NCBI GenBank assembly: GCA_001724265.1
Contig: MEDY01000189.1
Coordinates: 1-64,000, forward strand
Origin: Rhizaria sp. SCN 62-66
Lineage: Eukaryota > Rhizaria, unplaced
Length of the DNA: 64,000 nt
Direction: 5' to 3'
Of the stretch, positions 56,081-64,000 are shown piece by piece (positions within the stretch are counted from its first letter, which is position 1; each line of letters starts with the position of its first letter). The notes under the pieces were generated by a model. The model searched no databases. It was not told the origin of the DNA and saw only the letters and a program-made list of their open reading frames with translations. The translations under genes and the position numbers were made by a program.

Positions 56081-57898
56081 ATGAATCCATTCCCATTGGT
56101 GGTATTCATCCTGGTGATCGTTGGAGTCATCATCACTGTCAACTTCAATGTCTCCTTCCCCATCCCTTGCTGGCCCTTTCCCAACAACGACAGCAACGCT
56201 ACCAACGGCAACGCCGCCGTCAATAACAACGACAACACGATCAACGCCGCCGTCGCGGCCAACGCCGCCGCAGACCCCGAGGCGGCCGCGGCTACCGCCG
56301 CCGCGGCGCCGGTGCGGCGCGTGCGCGTGAGCTACACGGCGGTGCCCATCGCGGGCGTGCTGCTGCTGCTGCTGGGCGGCGCCATCGGCGGCGACGACGT
56401 GTGGGCCGGGCTCGCGGGCGACAACGACATCCAGCCCTACACGATCATGATTCTCTTTATGGCGCTTGCGTACGTGTGCATCTCGCTCGACTTCACGGGC
56501 GCGCTGGCTTTCGTCTCGCTCAAGGTCGTCGCCGCCGCGGGCAGCTCCAAGCGCCGCCTCTTCGTCGCCTTCTTCTGCCTCACGGGCGCGCTCACGGCCT
56601 TCACGTCCAACGACGTCGTTATCCTCACGCTGACGCCCGTTGTGGTTTACTGCGCGCACTTCGCGCAGACCGACGCGGAGCCCTACATCTTCACGATGTT
56701 CTACGCCGCCAACCTCTTCTCCTTCTTCTTCATCATCTCCAACCCGACCAACATCATCGTCGGCGAGGCCGTCGGACTCTCATTCGCCGACTTCATCTCC
56801 TACATGCTGTTGCCCGGCTTTGTCACCGTGCTCGCCACGCTCGTCGCGCTGTACCTCTACTTCCGCTCCTCCCTCGACGGCGCGCTCGCGATGCCCGCGC
56901 TGGACCCCGCCAAGGAGCTGCAGTCGCGCCGCGGCGCGCTCGTCCACGCCGCCACGCTCGGCGTCTGCATCCTCTTCATGTGCGTGTCCTCGCTCGTGCC
57001 CGGCGTGCGTCTGTGGATGGTTGCGCTGGGCGCCGGCATCGTCTCGCTCGTCTACAACCTCTTCGCGCTGCCCTGGCGCCTCCCCGCGGGCGCGCCCGGC
57101 AGCGGCCGCGGCGGCGCGCGCGGCGGCCACCGCGCCGGTGCGGGCGACGCGCACGCGCAGCACGGGTACGTCGAGTTCGGGGACGAGCAGCTCCAGCAGC
57201 CCGGGCACGGGGGCGCGCTTGGCGTCATCGACCTCGGCGGCAACAGTAACAGCAACATCAACAACAGCGGCTTGCACTCGGTTGTGATCGGCGACGCGAG
57301 CGTTAGCGTGACTATTAGAGGCGCCGACGGCGGCAGCGGTGGCAGCGAGGTTGTCGTGGCGGGCATCGAGCCGAAGCCGCAGGCGCACATGCCGATCGTC
57401 AAGGCGCTGCCGTGGGCACTGATGCCCTTCGTGTTCGGCATGTTCTGCCTCGTGCAGGCGCTGCTCGTGCACGGCTGGATTGACGAGTTTGCACGCTGGT
57501 GCATTGGTGCCATGGGCGGCGTTGACGCCCTACGCGACTCGGACGGCGGGGCGGCGCCGTTGGTCACTTCCTTGTTCATGATGTTTGTCACAATTGTGCT
57601 GTGCAACGCGGCCAACAACCAGCCCGCAACGATTTTGCTTACGCGCATCCTCATTTCGCCGCGCATGAAGGCGATGGGCCCGTTAGCGCACCGTGCCGCT
57701 GTGTTGTCCGTCATTGCTGGCTCAAATATTAGTGCGTGCTTCACCACGATCGGCGCACTTGCTGGGATCATGTTCTGCGGCGTACTCGCCATCCACAAGA
57801 TCGAGATGTCCTACGGTCGCTTCATCAAGGTCGGCGTTATCTCGCTCCCCATTGCGCTCGCCTGCGCGCTCGCGATCACTGCCGTCGTCGCGATTTGA
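56081..57898 (+). CDS. ArsB/NhaD-type (IT superfamily) anion or Na+/H+ permease
   Basis: Single exon, 605 aa, TGA stop. A membrane transporter with roughly ten to twelve helices. Family-type motifs: ALAYVCISLDFTGALAFVSL, then LTGALTAFTSNDVVILTLTP, which matches the conserved Asn/Asp-containing re-entrant motif of ArsB, NhaD and citrate-type carriers, and AANLFSFFFIISNPTNIIVG. The second inverted repeat carries ALMPFVFGMFCLVQALLVHG, TIVLCNAANNQPATILLTRI and AGSNISACFTTIGALAGIMF. A hydrophilic Gly/Ser/His loop (about 345-435) separates the halves, as in two-repeat IT transporters. The substrate (arsenite, dicarboxylate, Na+/H+ or silicate-like) cannot be told from sequence. The N-terminal helix plus an Asn-rich stretch (35-75) is an addition. 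The ATG at 56081 was chosen because upstream sequence in the same frame looks like an intron end. Confidence 0.85.
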   Translation: MNPFPLVVFILVIVGVIITVNFNVSFPIPCWPFPNNDSNATNGNAAVNNNDNTINAAVAANAAADPEAAAATAAAAPVRRVRVSYTAVPIAGVLLLLLGGAIGGDDVWAGLAGDNDIQPYTIMILFMALAYVCISLDFTGALAFVSLKVVAAAGSSKRRLFVAFFCLTGALTAFTSNDVVILTLTPVVVYCAHFAQTDAEPYIFTMFYAANLFSFFFIISNPTNIIVGEAVGLSFADFISYMLLPGFVTVLATLVALYLYFRSSLDGALAMPALDPAKELQSRRGALVHAATLGVCILFMCVSSLVPGVRLWMVALGAGIVSLVYNLFALPWRLPAGAPGSGRGGARGGHRAGAGDAHAQHGYVEFGDEQLQQPGHGGALGVIDLGGNSNSNINNSGLHSVVIGDASVSVTIRGADGGSGGSEVVVAGIEPKPQAHMPIVKALPWALMPFVFGMFCLVQALLVHGWIDEFARWCIGAMGGVDALRDSDGGAAPLVTSLFMMFVTIVLCNAANNQPATILLTRILISPRMKAMGPLAHRAAVLSVIAGSNISACFTTIGALAGIMFCGVLAIHKIEMSYGRFIKVGVISLPIALACALAITAVVAI

Positions 57899-58697
57899 TG
57901 CTTGGTGCTTATACCCTGTCGGTCAAGACTGACAACAAAGAACTGCCTTTTTCTACATGACTATTCAACGAATTCTACGATTGATACATAGCCTTTGATA
58001 CAATTTAGTGGACTACATGATATGACGTGAATTATAAGCTCTTGCATTGCCGCCACTCGATTTGGGACTGGCAAGAGACCTAAATACTTCATACTCGACA
58101 AAATGATGTTAAAATGACCGGTTCATATTGTAAAACATTAAATAATATAATAAAAACATATAGTAAAATTGAATAAGTAATTATTTTAAAAATCGGATGC
58201 TTTAAAAATTTAATAGGTATTTAATGTATTATTTCAACTAAAATTAAGCAATAAATTTATTTTGATATAAAATGTCGTGGTTTTTGAAAACTTTTGAGAA
58301 TGTAATCATATTCTCCAGCAACCGATCACAGGGTATAAAAGCCAACTTAGCTCTTTTTGCTTTAAATAACACAAAAAAACTTTTAAAAGCTTTATTAATC
58401 TTTAAAAACAAAAAATGTTTTTAAATCGAAATAATTATTAAACTATTTTAAATACATACTTATAGAAGGTAAATAGAGATTTAAATTTAATTTTAATCAG
58501 AAAATATTAATTGTCATTTTATTTTGCATTTTTGTTTCAGTTTACTGTTGTTTTTGCAGTTGGGACTTCTATTTGTTTGCTTCCAGCATGTTTTCACAAA
58601 GGGTCGAGAAGTTTTTAAATATACAGTGTATGTATATCATACAACAACCAATAACATCTTTACATGATTAAAAGTCAGATGCGACAAAACTCAAGCG
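57899..58697. other. Convergent spacer with AT-rich island
   Basis: Between the 3' ends of the permease and RPAP2 genes. From about 58130 to 58530 the DNA is almost entirely A and T with runs such as TTTAAAAATTTAAT and no coding potential, in sharp contrast to the GC-rich surroundings. No repeat unit was recognised. Confidence 0.6.
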
Positions 58698-60856
58698 TTA
58701 GATGTCTTGGATGGCCTGGACGATGGTGTGAAGGTCCTCACGAGTGAAGCCGCCACTCTCGTCGATTGCAGTGACGAGGTCATCTTCCGTCGGCCACATA
58801 AACCAAATATCATTGACAGAGCGGCCCGCAGCTGTGTTAACACGGACGATGCGGTTCGCCACGACCTGCAGTAACGCGGCAGCGAGCAAGCGCCACTCCC
58901 CCTTGCCAAAGGGCGGCAGTGCGTTACGAAAACGACCATAAAACGTGTCACAAAATGACAGCACGGCACCGACAGGCTCAGTATGCGGCCGGTCCGCACG
59001 CACCAAATTCATGATCGAGTTGAGGTGCGGCCGCAGCACGGTCTTGAGCGCGATCAGTCGTCCGTCCGTCACAGCGGGCAGCGTGATCGTCGGGAAGCTC
59101 GTGTCCTCTGCAGCAGGCGAGTCAGCTGCAGCCTCGGACGCAACGGCAGCCGCAGGCTTAACGGGCGGGAAGAGCACGTTGTGCGATATGTCACTGGTCC
59201 ACTGGAAGACGACGCGCGTGATGCGGCCCACGGGCGTGAGATACCGGTCCAGCGCGGCCCCGTCGGCCGAGGTCAGTGCCTCGTGCAGCTCGTGGTCTGC
59301 CGCGGCCGCCGCGCGCGCAGCGGCGCGCTCCTCCCGCCGCGCGGCGCGCAGCTCGCGCCGCGTCTCCTCGTCCCAGCCATCGCCGTCGCTCTGGTTGCTG
59401 TTGTCCCCGCTGTCGTGATCATCGTCGTCGCCGTCGCCGTCGGGGTCGTAACGCTCGAGCCAGGGCAGCCAGGCGTCGCCACCCTCCTCTTGGTCCGGGT
59501 CCGCGTCCGCGCCCGCACCGTCGTCGCTCTCTTCCTCGTCCTCGTCCTCCAGCTGCTCTTCCTCGCTGCCGCCACTCTGGTCCTTCGAAGCGGCGGCAGC
59601 CTTCTCCTTCTCTTTGTCGGCAGCGCGCTGCTGCTTCTGCTGCCGCTTCTGTTGCTTCAGGATCTCCTGCTGCTGCCGCTCCACCATCCGCGCCTGCTCG
59701 GCCGCCTCCTCATCCTCGTCAGCCTTCACCTGGTCAGCCGTGGCTTGGTTTGCCTTGGCCATGGCCTCGGCCTCGGCCGCAGCACTCTCGCTGCTCTTGC
59801 CACTCGCACTCGCAGCGCTGGCCACGGCGTTGCGGCCGGGGCGGACGCGCTCGGTGACCTGAAGCCCTACCACCTCCGGCGTCGGCTCCGTGGCGGCCTT
59901 CTTCTTGCTCCCAGCCTTCTTGCCGCCCACAGCGTCGGCCTTAGCGCTCGTAGCGTCATTCTTAGCGCTGTCGGCGCTCTTGGAGGCGTGTGCCTGGGAG
60001 CTCGTCGGAGCTGCAGCCGCCGTCACAGACGCCCTGACAGCTGTCTCCGCAGTCGCAGGCGCAGCAGGAGCCTTCGGAGCAGCCGCGGCCTTGGTGGCGC
60101 CGACCGCCTGTTCCAGAGCCACCTTGTCAATGGGGTGGCCCTGGCTCGGGCTCCGCGAATGAGCCTGAGTCTGCGTCTGCGTCTGGGGCTTGGCCGCTGC
60201 CGCGGGCTTAGCCGCCGCCGCGGGCTTGGCGCCCGCCGCCGAGGCCGCGGGCGGGGGCCGCGCGGCGAGGTCCCTGGAGAGCAGCGAGTCCTCCGAGAGT
60301 CCGGCGCGCGCGGCGGCGGCGCGCTGCGCGCAGGCCTGGGAGCAGTAACGCGCGACTTCGACGACGCCCGCGGCGGCCGCGCTCAGGCGCGCGTCGGGGC
60401 CCTGCGGCAGCACCGTGCCGCCGCCGCGCGCACCCGCAGCGGCCCGCGCCTGCTGCTGTTGCGTGTGCTCGCGCGCCTGCTGCGCGGCGGCCAGCGCGTC
60501 GGTCAGCAGCTCGCGCGACGTCCGCGGCCCCAGCGCGCGCGCGCAGCAGGGGAACGCGCACTGCAGCAGTTCCGTGCGCTCGATCAGCACCGCGTCCCAC
60601 TGCGCGGGGTTCAAAACTTTCGTCTGCGGGAAGGATAATGACAACGACAGCGGGTGATAGATGACTGTGAGCAGATGAGATTCAATGAAGCGTGGACGAG
60701 TTCGGGAAAGAGCAATGCTTGAGAGAGACGTACCGCGCGCGCAAGGGCGTCTTCAGAGACCTCCTTCTGACAGAGGATTTCCTGAACCTTGAGGGCAAAC
60801 TGCGAGGCCCGGAGTGCGGCCTGCTGTGCCGTCATCGACTTCTTGGCGGCCGACAT
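58698..60856 (-). CDS. RPAP2: RPAP2/Rtr1-family RNA polymerase II CTD phosphatase
   Basis: Two exons: 60856-60734 and 60623-58698, 682 aa, TAA stop; donor GTACGT, phase 0. Rtr1/RPAP2 binds RNA polymerase II and is linked to removal of Ser5 phosphate from its C-terminal domain and to polymerase import. The N-terminal helical part (LKVQEILCQKEVSEDALARA) leads into IERTELLQCAFPCCARALG and, after a 60-residue low-complexity insert, RYCSQACAQRAA. Cys63, Cys68, Cys135 and Cys139 match the Cys positions of the family's zinc finger (C-x4-C and FCSxxC). The middle (150-470) is Ala/Gln/Lys/Glu low complexity with acidic runs. The C-terminal 220 residues, from LTPVGRITRVVFQWTSDISH to the end, look folded and fit the RPAP2 C-terminal region. 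The linker between the Cys pairs is longer than usual. Confidence 0.82.
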
Positions 60857-61340
60857 GGCGGCTCGGCTCTGGTTCGGGAGCTTTACTTAGTGCGGCAGAT
60901 TTGGATAAAGCTCTACGAAGCAGGTCGACCGTTACTAGCGCTAAAATTATAAAATCCAAATAAAAAATTAGCGTGTAAGTTAACTCATTCAATTATACGC
61001 AATAATACTACCTATGTATGCCACAATCCAACATCTACTAAAGTCGTACTTGACTCCGATTCGAACCGAAGAGTAAGGACCATGCGCCAACCACAAATCA
61101 CTCCCATTCACCTTCAAGTGCATCATTCTCATTCAAACATCACCCGACCAGGACAAAACAAAGTTAACAAGTTAAAAACCTTGTTATATACTATTTTACA
61201 TGATAAATAACAACGCAGCACCAACTACACATAAATATATCCTGAGACAGAGGCCCCTGCACCACCAGGCCCACTCACTCGACTGGGCACACGCGTTGCA
61301 CTCAAGCAATGCCTCGCTCCCCGGCGCGGGCGCCCCCAGC
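60857..61340. other. Tandem spacer between RPAP2 and HAD genes
   Basis: 484 nt, AT-rich. On the minus strand near 61055-61070 a GGTTCGAATCG resembles a tRNA B box, but no complete cloverleaf forms. Nothing else recognised. Confidence 0.45.
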
Positions 61341-62960
61341 TCAAGCGATCCCGTGCGCCTTGAGCAAGGCGTCGACGGCGACGCGGACGTCTGCGAAGTC
61401 GTGCTTGGGCTGCTGCAGCGGGAGCGAGGAGCGCGGGATCGACCCCGTGCGCACGAAGACCGAGTCCCAGCGCGGGCCCGCTCTGTTGGCGCCCTCGATG
61501 TCCGCCGCGGGGTTGTCGCCGACGCCGTAGCAGCGCGCGACGGCGGCCCCGTGCGCGGCGGCCTGCGCGTCGAGCAGCGCGTCGGCGTGCGCGTAGGTCG
61601 CGGCTGTGGGCTTGCCGCAGACGACGGGATGCAGCGGCTCGCCTGTCACGCGCGCATAGAGGTACCCCAGCACCTCGGTAAAGGCGCCCTGCGCCAGCCG
61701 TGGGACGTCGAAGCGCGCCGAGTAGAGCAGGTCCGGGTTGGACAGGTAGAAAGGCGTGTGGCGCGGCGCGTAACCCCCCCGCAACGCCTGAGCGACCGTG
61801 TAGAGCTGCGACGGACCCAGGTGCGGCGCGCCGCAGTAGGGCGCAGAGGCGCGCTGCGCGCCCGCGGGCTCGTGCGCGGGGTCCTGCGGCAGCCCGAACC
61901 CGCTCGCGCCGCCGGTCGACGCGATCTCGGCCCCGGCCTCAGGGGCAGCAGAGGAGGCGAGGTTGGTGGTGCAGAGCTTGCTGTAGGTGTGCGAGGCGCC
62001 CTCACCGCCCGTGCACTTGCCCTTGTCCTTGCCTCTGCCACACTCACGCTCTGCGGCGCGCTCGGCGACGCGCTCGGGGCGGCCCGCGAGGAGCACGTCG
62101 AGGCAGACCTGGAGGTCGACGTACCAGTCGCGCGGGTCGTGGAGTACCAGCACCGCCTTGACCTCGCCCAGCAGCGCGCGCGCCTCGGCGACGGCGTCGC
62201 TGCCGTCCGCGCGGCGCCCGTCAGACGCGCGCGCCGTGGGGTAGTGCAGCGGGTCGAGCGAGGTGTGCGGGGACAGCAGCGAGCCGAATTGCGCGTGCAC
62301 GTCCGCCGGCGTGATCACGCGCGAGAAGCCGTACGCGCGCGCGACGGCCGCGCAGTCGCGCATGCCAACCACAAGCACCAGGTCCTCGCCGTGGCGCGCG
62401 GCGAGCGGGCGCAGCGGCGAGTGAGATAGCACCACCTGCTCGGGCGCCACGGGCAACGCGAAGAGCTCCGAGAGCTGCTGCGCCTTGACCGACTCGAGCA
62501 CGCCGCCACCGTTGGTCAGGTAGATGTGCGGCAAGCCCGCCGCAGCAACTGGGGCGGGGAGCACATATAGCAAGGAGGACAAGGTGGGGTCGTGTGATGT
62601 GAGTTAAAGCAAAGCAAAGCGACAACGATGCGAGTGTAGAGATGGGCGCGTTTATGAAGGGCAAGCGAGGCGAAGTGGAACTGATTAGATATGAGACACA
62701 AGGAAGAGTCTTATGGGAAAAGTACACGCGACACAATAAAAACAGATGTTAACTGTGAGATATTGAGCAAGGATACGCGTTCACGTACCTTTGTGGAGCG
62801 CTTCCTTGGCTCCCGGGATGGGGTTGCCACTCTTGAGAAGAACACCATCGATGTCGAAGGCAAAGGCGGGCAGCGCAGGCTTGGCAGCAGATGCAGCAGC
62901 CGAAGAAAACGCACGCACACCTAAAGAGGAAGCGACACGTGCAACAGCCTTACGAAGCAT
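61341..62960 (-). CDS. HAD superfamily IIA hydrolase, HDHD5/CECR5-like, probably mitochondrial
   Basis: Two exons: 62960-62789 and 62548-61341, 459 aa, TGA stop; donor GTACGT. HAD phosphatases use an aspartyl-phosphate intermediate. Motif I is FAFDIDGVLL with the nucleophile Asp36 and Asp38; motif II is IYLTNGGG; the family lysine is in VVCGKPTAATY; motif IV is GVGDNPAADIEGANRAG. These, with SNPDLLYSAR and the C2-type cap between motifs II and III, fit the eukaryotic HDHD5/CECR5 proteins, whose substrates are not established. The first 25 residues (MLRKAVARVASSLGVRAFSS) are basic and amphipathic, typical of a mitochondrial presequence. The cap contains an insert (CGRGKDKGKCTGGEG and more) absent from most relatives. 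The gene starts back-to-back with the possible ribosomal protein gene. Confidence 0.9.
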
Positions 62961-63745
62961 GGCGTCGAGAGAGCGTTACAATCGCTTGTTCACATCAAAT
63001 TAGAGTCAGCCTTGAAAGGCATGACAGGGTTCGGGCCCAACGGGTAGATTGTACTGCTGAGTTCCTTCAACATTATTTGCGAGGCTTTGTGGTGACAAAG
63101 TACCACATGTCACAAAATATATTACCTCTACTTCGCTAACATATCTTTATTTTTATCATAGCCGCTTCATAGACCCTGTCTAGGGGTGCCTAAAGTGGAG
63201 CGCCAGAGCAAGTAGACACGAAGACGGACACCAGTCAGTCGGGCATGCGCTCTACAATCTGCCTTGTAAGAAACATCCCAATATACACTCTACACATAGC
63301 ACTGCGTTGCACAATTTTCACCCACTTATTCGTCTTAGAAAGTATACTGTGAAGCGAGATGCTTCCAAAAGCAAGTGGCAGGAGCACGGTGTCCGACTGC
63401 CCAGCGCAGAAAATTGCCAATCATAGGCTACCAAGACATAACATCTAACAAATGTGCATATAACAAGCACATATCTTAGACAGACACGCCCCCGCCCAGC
63501 TAATTACATTTGCTCAGGAGCAAGGGGATAAAGCCAAAGCGCGAGATACAGAGTGCAAAGATTGTTTTGGGTTCTGTTTTGGATTCGGGCACGGTTCTCA
63601 AAAAGTCCCGGCCTTCCCCGGCCCCCCACTATTGACGCCCACGGTCACTGCCCGGAGGCTGGAAGAAAGCCTCGCTCTCGCTCTGTCCCCGTTCACGACT
63701 CGTCCTCTCGAGGCGGAGCTTGCTTTTGTCCCAACTGCATCAAAA
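62961..63745. promoter_or_regulatory. Divergent spacer, HAD and possible ribosomal protein genes
   Basis: 785 nt with no gene. About 100 nt before the right-hand ATG there is a C/T-rich stretch (TCCCGGCCTTCCCCGGCCCC, 63606-63625), as seen at initiation regions of translation-machinery genes. No TATA box identified. Confidence 0.4.
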
Positions 63746-64000
63746 ATGGTACGTACTCAGTTTTAGTGTTGTTTGAATGATATATTCTGCAGTGTAGTAT
63801 TTCGTCGTTTGTTCGCGGGATCTATTTTGCTTTGTGCTGGGGCAGGGTATCGTTGTGTTTGTGGGCCCCAGAGAGCCCAGCGTCTTGGTGTTTGGCAGAG
63901 CTGTCGTCTAAAGCTCGTGCGTCCGCTTGCTCTCCGTGTGCTCATTGCTTTTCCTACGCCTTTTGTGATTGCTCCCCTATAGGTGAAGTACGCTAAGGTC
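63746..64000 (+). CDS. Start of a gene, possibly ribosomal protein uL22 (L17); runs off the window
   Basis: ATG 63746-63748 is followed at once by a GTACGT donor; an acceptor (GATTGCTCCCCTATAG) ends at 63982 and the next exon reads GTG AAG TAC GCT AAG GTC to the window edge. The joined start is M-VKYAKV. An intron directly after the initiator codon is common in ribosomal protein genes, and large-subunit uL22 proteins often begin MVKY or MVRY. Only seven residues are visible, so the identity is a guess; the exon structure is better supported. Confidence 0.4.

Noticed and set aside
61040-61120. tRNA-like element on the minus strand
   Set aside because: There is a GGTTCGAATCG like a B box and a partial end pairing, but the T stem has a mismatch and no proper D arm forms. 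At most a relic.

Overview
The window is nuclear DNA from a GC-rich unicellular eukaryote (protist) that I cannot name. The genes contain spliceosomal introns. The proteins are inflated by runs of Ala, Ser, Gly, Asn and Gln, and coding DNA is far more GC-rich than the spacers. A base-exchange (PSS1-type) phosphatidylserine synthase, a DENND6-type DENN protein, two 7TM proteins that look like the GOST group, WDR83, RPAP2/Rtr1 and an HDHD5-like HAD protein are all eukaryotic. PSS1-type synthases are not typical of fungi. There is no CRISPR array, operon, IS element or convincing tRNA/rRNA gene.

Layout: (1) 1-2642 +, 3' part of a low-complexity protein. (2) 2730-3795 -, decayed reading frames. 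(3) 5324-9832 -, NOL1/NOP2/Sun RNA m5C methyltransferase. (4) 10859-14187 +, single-pass surface protein in five exons. (5) 15025-17091 +, signal peptide plus 7TM protein. (6) 19497-21937 -, WDR83/MORG1. (7) 22512-24295 +, cysteine synthase. (8) 24722-26582 -, PhoPQ-activated (PqaA) family hydrolase. (9) 26583-31876, a 5.3 kb spacer with strong strand asymmetry. (10) 31877-33268 +, four-TM protein. (11) 34207-36348 -, PtdSer synthase. (12) 37793-40111 +, membrane-anchored P-loop kinase. (13) 40649-43081 -, TMEM87/GPR107-like protein. (14) 43568-45937 -, coiled-coil protein. (15) 46325-48615 +, secreted Arg-rich/acidic protein. (16) 49153-55290 -, DENND6-like Rab GEF. (17) 56081-57898 +, ArsB/NhaD-type permease. 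(18) 58698-60856 -, RPAP2/Rtr1. (19) 61341-62960 -, HAD-IIA phosphatase. (20) 63746-64000 +, first codons of a possible ribosomal protein gene.

The most unusual result is that TAG appears to be a sense codon. Four in-frame TAG triplets (41789, 43757, 53875 and 54742, all minus strand) lie inside three otherwise continuous genes, and the sequence after each is plainly coding. None of the 17 genes whose stop I can see ends in TAG (nine TAA, eight TGA). A second unusual result is the splice donor: 19 of the 22 introns I can place by reading frame begin GTACG, where GTAAG/GTRAG would be expected. Several genes also carry a good splice acceptor just before the ATG, suggesting frequent 5'-UTR introns (or trans-splicing).

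The genes do not form a pathway. Several concern membrane traffic (DENND6, 7TM/GOST, a type I protein with a YxxPhi tail, PtdSer synthase); others concern RNA or transcription (NSUN, RPAP2) and metabolism (cysteine synthase, HAD, permease). Strands alternate, giving mostly divergent and convergent pairs.
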